Part shown: in pieces, positions 1-8,429 of the stretch | How positions within the stretch are numbered: the stretch's first letter is position 1 | How the letters are laid out: each line of letters begins with the position of its first letter | NCBI GenBank assembly: GCA_023411215.1 | Contig: JAEYOY010000030.1 | Coordinates: forward strand, 25,947-89,946 | Source of the DNA: Bacillota bacterium | Lineage (GTDB): Bacteria; Bacillota; Clostridia; Lachnospirales; Lachnospiraceae | Direction of reading: 5' to 3' | DNA length: 64,000 nucleotides | Position numbers and translations under genes: made by a program | The notes under the pieces: model-generated | What the model was told of the DNA's origin: nothing | What the model saw: only the letters and a program-made list of their open reading frames with translations | Databases searched by the model: none

Positions 1-43
1 TGTATAATCTGGTAATTCGGAACGATGACTGGGGGGGATAATA

Positions 44-715
44 ATGAAAATTTTACTGGTAGAAGACGATAATACCATTGCGTTGGGACTGGAATATTCT
101 CTTAAGCAAGAGGGCTATGATGTACTGTTGTGTCAGGATGTAGCTTCAGGGTCGAGGACCTTGAAGGAACAAAAGGTAGATCTGTGCTTATTTGATCTGA
201 CGCTGCCCGATGGCAGTGGTTATGAGCTTTGCAAGCTGGCAAGGGAGCGATGGGATATACCGGTTATTATTCTTACGGCTTGTGATGAGGAAGTCAATGT
301 GGTAATGGGATTGGAGTTAGGAGCGGACGACTATATTACAAAGCCCTTCCGTGTTCGTGAACTGCAGGCAAGGATTAAGACGGTGCTTCGCAGATATCAG
401 AAGGATAATAGCTCGAAGCATATTATTGAACTGGATTCCATCCGGATCAACACGATGGATGCTAAGGTGTATAAAAATGGGCAGGAGGTTATCCTGACCG
501 CTCTGGAATATAGACTGCTACTGACCTTTGCGAATAACGAAGGCCAGGTGCTTTCGAGGAATCAACTACTGGAGGGTATCTGGGATGTTGCCGGTGATTT
601 TGTGAATGATAATACCCTAACGGTATACATTAAACGTTTGCGAGATAAGCTGGAGGAAGATGCCCAGAACCCGACTATTATTAAGACGGTAAGAGGACTC
701 GGCTATAAGATTTAG
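44..715 (+). CDS. OmpR/PhoB-family response regulator
   Basis: Cytoplasmic transcription factor of a two-component system, 223 aa, the usual length for the family. An N-terminal receiver domain (about 1-115) carries the acidic pocket E7-D8-D9, the phospho-acceptor Asp51 (in LFDLTLPDG) and the conserved Lys100 (TKPF). A C-terminal winged-helix DNA-binding domain ends in the typical VRGLGYKI. The ATG follows a G-rich ribosome site at 31-37. The gene is 62 bases ahead of a histidine kinase and upstream of an ABC exporter, so it probably activates that exporter under envelope or antibiotic stress, as in Bce- and Van-like modules. The TATAAT at 3-8 may be its -10 box. The inducing signal cannot be read from the sequence. 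Confidence 0.93.
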   Translation: MKILLVEDDNTIALGLEYSLKQEGYDVLLCQDVASGSRTLKEQKVDLCLFDLTLPDGSGYELCKLARERWDIPVIILTACDEEVNVVMGLELGADDYITKPFRVRELQARIKTVLRRYQKDNSSKHIIELDSIRINTMDAKVYKNGQEVILTALEYRLLLTFANNEGQVLSRNQLLEGIWDVAGDFVNDNTLTVYIKRLRDKLEEDAQNPTIIKTVRGLGYKI

Positions 716-777
716 GATACTGTGAGAAGCATCAGGAGGGCGTGCTGGATAAATGCTTGGCACTGAAGGAGGATAAT

Positions 778-1779
778 ATGTTACGGAATAAAGCATATCG
801 CTATATGCTATTTCTACTTTTGGGGGTTACAATATTGGGAACCGGAATTGGTCTTCTCATTGATCCGATCATGGGTACCGGGATCGGTTTGACCTCGGGG
901 CTGTTAACCCTGATTTCTTTATGGATGACGAGGCGAAGATATTCGGATATCAAGGAGCTATCTGAATATCTTCGTCGAATCTATAGCGGTGACTATAGTT
1001 TGGATATTCGAGATAGTGTTGAGGGCGAGCTAAGTATACTAAAGAATGAAATCTATAAGGTGACCCTGATTCTATCCAAACAGGCAGATCAATTACTTTC
1101 GGAGAAGGAACAGCTGGCCAATGCAATCTCGGATATTGCTCATCAATTGAAGACCCCTTTGACCTCTATGACGGTGATGGCAGATGTCCTAAGCAGTGAG
1201 GGGCTGGAGCCGGAGAATCGAAGAGAGTTTACAAAGACCCTGAGTACCCAGCTGGAGCGAATGGAATGGTTACTGACCTCTTTGTTAAAATTGTCGAAGA
1301 TGGACGCCGGAACAGTTAAATTTAAAAAAGGACAGGTAACCGCTGCCGAATTGATTGATAAGGCATTGAAGCCTCTGCTCATTGTGATGGAGCTAAAGAA
1401 TCAGAAGCTTATCTTTGAGGATGTAGGAAAAGTAACCTTCTTGGGTGATTGCAATTGGTCGGCAGAAGCACTGATTAATATATTGAAGAACTGTATCGAG
1501 CATACCCCGGAAGGTGGTACGATTATGATACAGACCGAAGATAATCCCATCTATACAGGAATTGTCATAACTGATAACGGCATAGGGATTGCAAAGGAAG
1601 ACCTGCCCTATATCTTCAAGCGGTTTTATAAAGGAAAGAATGCAGGTGAAGATAGTGTGGGGATCGGATTGGCCATGGCAAAAAGTATTATCGAGAAACA
1701 AAACGGAGATATTACTGTAACCAGCCAACCCTCTAAGGGGAGTAGATTTGTAATCAAATTCTATAAGCAGATAACTTGA
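778..1779 (+). CDS. Sensor histidine kinase of the two-component pair
   Basis: Membrane histidine kinase, 333 aa from the chosen start. Two hydrophobic segments lie in the first 50 residues with almost no extracytoplasmic loop, which suggests an intramembrane-sensing kinase that takes its signal from the neighbouring exporter. A HisKA H-box follows (ISDIAHQLKTP, His about 122), then the HATPase N box (LKNCIEHTPEGG), the G1 box (DNGIGIA) and GIGLAMAK. The ATG at 778 is preferred because GGAGG lies six bases before it; an in-frame GTG at 742 would add 12 residues but its ribosome site is too close. The pairing with the upstream response regulator is inferred from adjacency. Confidence 0.9.
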   Translation: MLRNKAYRYMLFLLLGVTILGTGIGLLIDPIMGTGIGLTSGLLTLISLWMTRRRYSDIKELSEYLRRIYSGDYSLDIRDSVEGELSILKNEIYKVTLILSKQADQLLSEKEQLANAISDIAHQLKTPLTSMTVMADVLSSEGLEPENRREFTKTLSTQLERMEWLLTSLLKLSKMDAGTVKFKKGQVTAAELIDKALKPLLIVMELKNQKLIFEDVGKVTFLGDCNWSAEALINILKNCIEHTPEGGTIMIQTEDNPIYTGIVITDNGIGIAKEDLPYIFKRFYKGKNAGEDSVGIGLAMAKSIIEKQNGDITVTSQPSKGSRFVIKFYKQIT

Positions 1780-2035
1780 GAATATTCACTAAACTAGCTT
1801 ATATCACTAATATTGTGCCAAGAGTGTTCTCAACAAGTCGAGGATGCACTTGGTACATATTACGGTATATGCAAACAACTTTATGGTTAACATTTGTGAC
1901 AAAATTGTAATATTTCAGTCACCGGGTAGTCATGTCGTTAGGATAGACTGAGCTCATACAAATAATAGTGGAACTGGCTGAGCGTAATTCTGTGTTTTGA
2001 AATTAAGAATGGCCAGAGATAATATGGAGGTTATG
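1780..2035 (+). promoter_or_regulatory. Intergenic control region of the ABC exporter with WalR-like direct repeat
   Basis: This 256-base gap separates the kinase from the exporter. At 1895-1911 it holds TGTGAC-AAAAT-TGTAAT, two half-sites 11 bases apart in direct orientation. That resembles sites bound by OmpR-family regulators (the WalR box is TGTWAH-N5-TGTWAH; the first half here has one mismatch). The layout suggests that the adjacent response regulator controls the exporter from its own promoter. No clear -35/-10 pair was identified. Confidence 0.4.
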
Positions 2036-2719
2036 ATGGAAATACTAAAGGTCGAACATTTATCCAAACAATATGGTACCGGTGAGACATCAGTGAAAGC
2101 TCTGGACGATGTAAGCTTCAGCATCGAAAAAGGGGAGTTTGTTGCTATTATTGGTCCGTCCGGTTCCGGTAAATCAACTCTGCTTCATATGCTGGGCGGA
2201 GTGGATCGGCCGACTGGTGGGAAGGTATATGTTGATAATACGGATATATACCAGTTGAATGAGACGCAGCTTGCAATTTTTAGACGCAGACAGATCGGTC
2301 TCGTTTATCAGTTCTATAATTTGATACCGGTACTTAGCGTAGAGGAGAATATCACGCTACCCTTACTCCTGGATGAACAGAAGGTGGATAATAAACAGCT
2401 TAAGAATATTGTGAAGGCATTAAATCTTGAAAATCGTTTGGAATACCTGCCAAATCAGCTATCCGGAGGACAGCAGCAGCGTGTATCCATAGGCCGTGCC
2501 CTGATCAATAATCCGGCGATTATGCTGGCCGATGAGCCTACCGGTAATTTGGATAGTAAGAACAGCGGTGAGATAATCGAGCTACTCAAGATGTTCAACC
2601 GAACCTATAAGCAGACCTTACTGATTATTACCCATGATGAACGTATCGCTCTACAGGCAGACCGGATTATTGCGATTGAGGATGGACGAATCATTAAAAA
2701 CGAGGTGACGCGTCCATGA
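2036..2719 (+). CDS. ABC transporter ATP-binding protein (LolD/MacB/BceA type)
   Basis: Cytoplasmic ATPase that powers the FtsX-type permease encoded next. About 227 aa, with Walker A GPSGSGKST, the signature LSGGQQQR and Walker B IMLADEPTGNLD, the last being typical of the LolD/MacB/BceA branch. GGAGG at 2026-2030 fits an ATG at 2036 (or the adjacent in-frame ATG at 2033); a more upstream ATG at 1997 has no ribosome site. The stop overlaps the permease start by ATGA, so the two are translationally coupled. With the upstream two-component genes this makes a likely export or resistance system for peptides or lipids; the substrate is unknown. Confidence 0.92.
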   Translation: MEILKVEHLSKQYGTGETSVKALDDVSFSIEKGEFVAIIGPSGSGKSTLLHMLGGVDRPTGGKVYVDNTDIYQLNETQLAIFRRRQIGLVYQFYNLIPVLSVEENITLPLLLDEQKVDNKQLKNIVKALNLENRLEYLPNQLSGGQQQRVSIGRALINNPAIMLADEPTGNLDSKNSGEIIELLKMFNRTYKQTLLIITHDERIALQADRIIAIEDGRIIKNEVTRP

Positions 2720-5310
2720 ATATTGTAAATAAATTAACCCTACGTCAGCTGATGCTGAATAAGAAACGAACACTGGTGACCATAATCGGTACAATAATTT
2801 CTGCGGCAATGATCACTGCAGTTGCTACCTTAGGCTTATCCTTTGTCGATATCATGATTAGGGAGAGTATCCAAGAGAATGGGGAGTGGCATGCCAAATT
2901 CTTGGATGTGAATCAGGAGCAGCTTGAGGCCGTTCAATCGGATTCCAGAATCAAAACGTCAATGCTGGGAAGAGATCTGGGATATTCCTATCTGGAGGGC
3001 AGTGATAACAATAATAAGCCATATCTGTTTGTCTTAGAGTATGATAAGGCTGGTTTAGAGAACTTTCCGATTGAAATAATCGAGGGAAGGCTACCGGAAA
3101 GTTCCAAGGAACTGGTGATATCCGAAGCCATCATTACGAATGCTAGAGTAGATTATAAGCTTGGAGATACAGTGAAGCTTTCGATAGGAGATAGAGTTTC
3201 TATTTCTGAAGACATGAGGGAGGAGCTTGAGCAGGTTCAAAGTCTCATATGGGATGGGGATACGGTAGCCGAATATCTGACAGAGAGGCTATCTAAGGAA
3301 TATATCATCGTGGGTATTATAAGGAGTCCGGATTGGGAATATACGTGGGCTCCGGGTTATACAGTAATCTCTTATCTGGATGAAAAGGGATTAACCTCAT
3401 CTGAGCAGTTTGATGTATCGGTAATCTTTAACAAAGTCAATAATAAGCTTTTCGACAATGCAAAGGAAATTCTACCGGATAATGAAATCAAATTTAATAA
3501 TGAGTTACTGCGATATATGGGAGTATATGCCGATGACTCCCTAAGAAAAATGCTATATACCTTATCTGCCATCATTATGGTTATTATCGTAATTGGTTCT
3601 GTAGCATTGATCTATAACGCGTTTGCAATCTCGGTAGCCGAACGTTCCAGATACCTGGGCATGCTTGCAAGCGTTGGTGCCACAAGGCGTCAGAAGAGGA
3701 ACTCCGTATTTTTTGAAGGAGCAGTCATCGGGCTTATCAGTATTCCTATTGGTATTGCCTCCGGCTATCTTGGTTTAGGAATAACCTATATCTTTATTAA
3801 TCCATTAATAAAAGGAGCACTGGGTGTTGCAGGTGGTTTTCAGCTAGAGGTATATCCGACTTCTTTAGTGGCTTCCCTCGTGATATCAGCCCTCACCATA
3901 CTGATATCAACTTATATACCGGCGAGGAAAGCATCAAGAATCACAGCGATTGATGCAATCCGCCAATCAACTGAAGTAAAAATCAAGAAAAGACAGGTGA
4001 AAACCTCAAGACTTACCCGTGCTCTCTTTGGCATCGAAGGTGATCTGGGGCTGAAGAATTTGAAGAGGAATCGTGGTAGATATAAGGCTACAATTTTCTC
4101 TTTGGTAATCAGTATGATGCTGTTTTTGGTTGTTACCCAATTCACAAATATGATCCGGCAATCCTACATGATGACCCAGGACGGTATCAATTTTGACATC
4201 ACAGCCATGGTCAATGGTACGACTCAGGAGAGGAACGAGGTGGTGAGTAAGATTACCTCCCTTGATCATATCAAGGAATATTCCCGTTTGGATAGCATTG
4301 ATGCCAGTACCTGGCTTGGAGCAGCCGAAGCAGCCGATTATCTGAATCCAGAAGGAGGAAGCGGGAGTGCAGGAGAATACAATTATCAGATTATCGTAAA
4401 TGCGCTGGAGGATGAGGCACTGAAGGAATATACGAAAAAGATTGGTGGAGATTACGAGCTTTTTGGCGAGTCGGGTATTCCGGCTGCAATCGTTATCGAT
4501 CAGGTGACCTTTAAGGATGCTGCAGCTGATAAATATGTGCTGACGAAGGTGGTTAAGACAGAGATTGGCAAGGAATATGATTTGTATCTTCCGGTTGAAA
4601 ATGATGAAATAGAACTAGGTAAGGTCAAGGTGGCCGCTACGACGGACCAGTTGCCGATGGGTATCATGTCCTCGGGAGGAGGGGCGGTATTTCACATTAT
4701 CGTCTCGAAACAAGCTTTTGACACCATGATTAATAAAGGGGGCGATATGGCACAGCAGATGACGAATACGAATGTATTTTTCAACAGTAGCAAGCCTCTT
4801 AAGCTTCAAGAATCAATGGAAAAGGTGCAAGAAGGCGTTGGTGTGAGTAAGCTTAGCTTATATAATCTATATCTCTATCGTCAACGGGAGGAGCAGATGA
4901 TGCTTCTGATCAACGTATTTACCTACGCATTTTTAATCCTGATTACTGTAATCTGTATTGCGAATATCATCAATACCATTTCCACCAGTATTGCTCTTAG
5001 GAAAAGAGAATTCGCAATGCTGAAGTCCGTTGGCATTACACCAAAGAGCTTTCGTCGTATGTTGAATTATGAAAGTATCTTTTATGGATTGAAAGCATTG
5101 ATCTATGGATTGCCGATCAGTATTGCTGTCATATATCTCATCTACAATGTACTGATGGATAGCTTTGAATTTGCATTTACTCTTCCGCTTACCAGCATCG
5201 GTATCGTGATCATATCGGTATTTCTGATTGTTGGGATTGCGATGCTTTATTCCAGCCATAAGGTAAGGAAGGAAAATATCATCGATGCGTTAAGGCAGGA
5301 GATCATATAA
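2716..5310 (+). CDS. FtsX-family ABC transporter permease
   Basis: Large membrane protein of 864 aa. It starts with a transmembrane helix and a MacB-PCD-like extracytoplasmic domain (about 45-275). A first FtsX block of three helices follows (about 285-410), then a linker, a second helix (about 455-480), a second soluble domain, and a final FtsX block with its last helices near 745-855. The conserved signature AERSRYLGMLASVGATRRQ and its repeat LRKREFAMLKSVGITPKSF mark the two FtsX modules. It partners with the ATPase whose stop it overlaps. The size and two-module layout match Bce/Mac-like exporters that extract substrates from the membrane rather than import them. Confidence 0.9.
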   Translation: MNIVNKLTLRQLMLNKKRTLVTIIGTIISAAMITAVATLGLSFVDIMIRESIQENGEWHAKFLDVNQEQLEAVQSDSRIKTSMLGRDLGYSYLEGSDNNNKPYLFVLEYDKAGLENFPIEIIEGRLPESSKELVISEAIITNARVDYKLGDTVKLSIGDRVSISEDMREELEQVQSLIWDGDTVAEYLTERLSKEYIIVGIIRSPDWEYTWAPGYTVISYLDEKGLTSSEQFDVSVIFNKVNNKLFDNAKEILPDNEIKFNNELLRYMGVYADDSLRKMLYTLSAIIMVIIVIGSVALIYNAFAISVAERSRYLGMLASVGATRRQKRNSVFFEGAVIGLISIPIGIASGYLGLGITYIFINPLIKGALGVAGGFQLEVYPTSLVASLVISALTILISTYIPARKASRITAIDAIRQSTEVKIKKRQVKTSRLTRALFGIEGDLGLKNLKRNRGRYKATIFSLVISMMLFLVVTQFTNMIRQSYMMTQDGINFDITAMVNGTTQERNEVVSKITSLDHIKEYSRLDSIDASTWLGAAEAADYLNPEGGSGSAGEYNYQIIVNALEDEALKEYTKKIGGDYELFGESGIPAAIVIDQVTFKDAAADKYVLTKVVKTEIGKEYDLYLPVENDEIELGKVKVAATTDQLPMGIMSSGGGAVFHIIVSKQAFDTMINKGGDMAQQMTNTNVFFNSSKPLKLQESMEKVQEGVGVSKLSLYNLYLYRQREEQMMLLINVFTYAFLILITVICIANIINTISTSIALRKREFAMLKSVGITPKSFRRMLNYESIFYGLKALIYGLPISIAVIYLIYNVLMDSFEFAFTLPLTSIGIVIISVFLIVGIAMLYSSHKVRKENIIDALRQEII

Positions 5311-5324
5311 TCGTATTATCTTAA

Positions 5325-6665
5325 GAGAAGTATTTTATCGGGCTGGGTGCGAATAATGTGGCAGCGGCGTTTCTGATCAAGGCAGGTGCGGCCATTCTTG
5401 ATCACATGGCATTATTGTTTGCTATTGGTGTGGCAGTTGGTATGTCCGATGACAATGACGGTACTGCGGGACTTGCGGGTCTGGTATCCTGGCTGATGTT
5501 CACTACCTTATTATCCAGTGGGGCAGTAGCGATGTTCACCGGTGCTGAGGCTGATATGGCCTTCGGCAAGATTGAGAATGTATTTATCGGTATTATATCC
5601 GGTTTAATCGGAGCTACCTGTTATAACCGCTTTAAGGGAGTTAAATTGCCGACGGCACTGGCATTCTTCAGTGGTAAGCGATGCGTAGCAATTGTTACTG
5701 CAGCTGTTACTGTAGTTGCAAGCTTGATATTATTCTTTGTTTGGCCCTTCCTGTATGGTGCATTGGTAGCCTTTGGTAAGGCAATCATCAGCACAGGAGC
5801 AGTTGGCGCAGGTATTTATGGTTTTGCGAATCGCTTACTAATCCCTACCGGTCTGCACCATGCACTTAATAATGTATTCTGGTTTGATCTTGCCGGTATT
5901 AACGATTTAAAGAACTTCTGGTCTGGGGAAGGTACTTTAGGTGAGACAGGTATGTATATGTCCGGTTTCTTCCCGGTTATGATGTTCGGTCTGCCCGGTG
6001 CGGCTCTTGCAATGTATCATACCGCCAAGACGAAAAAGAAGAAAATTGCAGCATCTTTACTTATGGCAGCAGCACTCTGTTCCTTCTTAACCGGTGTAAC
6101 AGAGCCTCTGGAATTTTCGTTTATGTTCCTTGCTCCTGCACTTTATTTAGTACATGCACTTTTGACCGGTATTTCCTGCTTTATTGTTGCATTATTACCA
6201 ACCAGAGCGGGCTTTCAATTCAGTGCAGGCTTAATTGACTGGGTTTTAAGCCTCAAAGCACCGATGGCTCAGAAGCCTTGGTTATTGATTCTGATTGGTC
6301 TTGTATTCTTCGTGGTATATTATTTGATCTTCCGCTTTATGATAACCGTATTCAAGTTGAAGACACCCGGAAGAGAAGATGATGAAGATAATGAAGAAGA
6401 GCTGCGTGCCACATTATCCAATAATGATTTTACAGCAGTTGCTGCTAAGGTATTAGAAGGCCTTGGCGGAAAAGTAAACGTCGCTTCGATTGATAATTGT
6501 GTAACCAGACTACGTGTCGAGGTTAAGGATTATACTGCTGTTGATGAGAAGAAGATTAAGTCAGCAGGGGTAGCTGGTGTGATCAGACCGAGCAAGACCA
6601 GTGTACAGGTTGTTATCGGAACTCAGGTACAATTTGTTGCAGATGAGCTCAAGAAGATGCTTTAA
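5325..6665 (+). pseudogene. 5'-truncated PTS EIIC-EIIB gene (glucose/N-acetylglucosamine family)
   Basis: The reading frame encodes most of a PTS sugar permease: a membrane EIIC domain (about 1-335, with the substrate-site LTGVTEPLEFSFMFLAP) and a C-terminal EIIB domain with the phospho-cysteine motif IDNCVTRLRVEV. The family normally begins with about 35-40 more residues, including the first membrane helix. Here the frame is open only from a TAA at 5322-5324, and homology is visible immediately (IGLGANNVAAAFLIKAG). No ribosome site precedes the GTG at 5358. The break falls just after the ABC permease stop, as if a rearrangement joined the two. Probably non-functional; EIIA is not nearby. The NagE or PtsG assignment is not resolved. 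Confidence 0.75.
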
Positions 6666-6801
6666 ATCCATGCTTCATAAGATGTCTGCAAATCGGTCTA
6701 TTTATGAAATATGATACCTTAATTGGCTAACTTTTCATTTTTCTATAAAAACTAACCTATCATCACTGTAAGAGAAGAAGCTTGCTATTTGATAGCAAAA
6801 G

Positions 6802-6842
6802 AGTGCTGCAATACCGGGTCAGGTGTATTGCGGCACTTTTTG
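6802..6842 (+). terminator. Intrinsic terminator after the truncated PTS gene
   Basis: A 13-base stem with one G-T pair (arms 6802-6814 and 6825-6837, AGTGCTGCAATAC against GTATTGCGGCACT) runs directly into a T run. Confidence 0.85.
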
Positions 6843-6924
6843 TATTGAATCTTATCCCATATTATGCATTATATGGTGTTTTTATCCAAGTCAAACAAAA
6901 AAATAAGTATTATTATGTATTAAA

Positions 6925-6954
6925 TTGCTCCGTGGGGATAGTGTGTGATATAAT
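6925..6954 (+). promoter_or_regulatory. Sigma-A-type promoter for the DUF1576 gene
   Basis: TTGCTC (6925-6930), an 18-base spacer and a perfect TATAAT (6949-6954), about 77 bases before the start codon. Confidence 0.6.
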
Positions 6955-7031
6955 TTGACTACACTAAATTCTATTTGCTGCTAAAGGAGAACGGTGTACT
7001 ATATTATATCAATCAGTGATTAGGAGAATTT

Positions 7032-8348
7032 ATGAGGGAAAAACAAAGAGAGCATATTGTTATGGAAAAACAAATACTTTCTACACAAAAGAATGGATCA
7101 ATCGTTTCAAATCGTATGAAATACGGTATATTCACTATTTATTCACTGTTATTTGTTGCTTTCGGTTTGGTTATGGATACACCAAAGGCAATTCTGCAAG
7201 GACTTTACAGGATAATAATTGAACCGGATTTTCTGATAACTGACTATATTGAAATTGGCGGTATCGGTGCCGCCTTTGTCAATGCCGGCATCGTTATGCT
7301 TGCTACATTAGCGATTTTGTATCTGTTGAGGATCGAAATCAGTGGGAATTCGATCGCAGCCATCTATCTGATGGGCGGCTTTGCTCTATTTGGCAAGAAC
7401 ATTTTTAATATCTGGCTCATTATTTTGGGCGTTATAGTCTATGCTGCAGTTAAGAAAGAAAAGCTCTCCCAGCATATCCATACCGCATTCTTTGGAACAA
7501 GTCTGGCTCCTATTGTATCAGAGATTTTCTTTGGTCTAGATATCCCATTACCATTTAAAGTCATCTTCGGTATTGTGGCAGGTCTCAGTATCGGATTTTT
7601 GCTGCCGCCCTTGTCAACATCACTGTTTCACGTTCATAAGGGCTTCAATCTTTATAATGTTGGTTTCACTGCAGGGCTTCTCGGTACGATATATGTATCC
7701 ATCTTTCGTTCCTATGGTTTTGTATCCTACAGTCGGTTAGTCTGGAGTGATGGGAATAATATGTTGTTTGGTATATTTTTGTCATCGATATTAGTTTCTA
7801 TGTTAATGCTTGGTTTTATGCTAAATGGAAAAAAGTTTCAACCCATCCGGAGGCTGCTTACCTACTCCGGAGTAGCGAAAAGTGACTTTGTACTTATGGA
7901 GGACTTCGGTACAGTACTCTTTAATATGGGTATGAATGGATTGATGGCTATGGGATATGTTCTTATTGTAGGAGGTGACTTGAACGGTCCTACCATGGGT
8001 GGAATTCTGACGGTGATGTGCTTCGGGGCTTATGGTAAACACATTAAGAATATCCTGCCAATCTTTCTTGGGGTGTTTATCGGCAGTATCACAAAGGTTT
8101 GGAATATTAATGATCCCCATATTCTCTTGGCAGCATTATTCGGAACGGGTTTAGCCCCGATCGGAGGACATTACGGATGGATTTATGGTGTGATGGCCGG
8201 ATTTATCAATTCCTCAGTCGTTCTGAATTCCGGCATATTGCATGGTGGAATGAATCTGTACAATACAGGGTTTTCGGCCGGAATTGTTGCAGCGGTCATG
8301 CTTCCGGTCATCGAAGTGTTCCGTAGGAGGAAAGATAAATCTGCCTGA
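7032..8348 (+). CDS. DUF1576-family polytopic membrane protein
   Basis: Integral membrane protein of 438 aa with roughly ten or more hydrophobic segments, matching by eye the DUF1576 family found in clostridia; its transported substrate, if any, is unknown. The protein looks internally duplicated. FFGTSLAPIVSE (first half) pairs with LFGTGLAPIGGH (second half), and HKGFNLYNVGFTAG pairs with HGGMNLYNTGFSAG. Such a duplicated fold is common in transporters. The ATG has an AGGAG site five bases upstream (7022-7026). It is a single-gene unit with its own promoter, convergent with the AraC-GH39 gene. Confidence 0.8.
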   Translation: MREKQREHIVMEKQILSTQKNGSIVSNRMKYGIFTIYSLLFVAFGLVMDTPKAILQGLYRIIIEPDFLITDYIEIGGIGAAFVNAGIVMLATLAILYLLRIEISGNSIAAIYLMGGFALFGKNIFNIWLIILGVIVYAAVKKEKLSQHIHTAFFGTSLAPIVSEIFFGLDIPLPFKVIFGIVAGLSIGFLLPPLSTSLFHVHKGFNLYNVGFTAGLLGTIYVSIFRSYGFVSYSRLVWSDGNNMLFGIFLSSILVSMLMLGFMLNGKKFQPIRRLLTYSGVAKSDFVLMEDFGTVLFNMGMNGLMAMGYVLIVGGDLNGPTMGGILTVMCFGAYGKHIKNILPIFLGVFIGSITKVWNINDPHILLAALFGTGLAPIGGHYGWIYGVMAGFINSSVVLNSGILHGGMNLYNTGFSAGIVAAVMLPVIEVFRRRKDKSA

Positions 8349-8429
8349 TGGCATGGCTCTTTTCCAGGCAACAGCCGGTAAGAATCTTCTAAGGACTATT
8401 CGAAGATGATGCGTTTGGTACATTTCTTT

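Larger units (their letters stand above)
6666..7031. other. Intergenic region with terminator and promoter
   Basis: This 366-base gap holds a small hairpin (TTGCTAT-N3-ATAGCAA, 6782-6798), an intrinsic terminator (6802-6842) and a sigma-A-like promoter before the DUF1576 gene (6925-6954). No coding sequence was seen in it. Confidence 0.7.

Noticed and set aside
1..5310. VanRS glycopeptide-resistance cluster
   Set aside because: No ligase or dehydrogenase genes; the ABC exporter partner fits a Bce/Mac-like module better.
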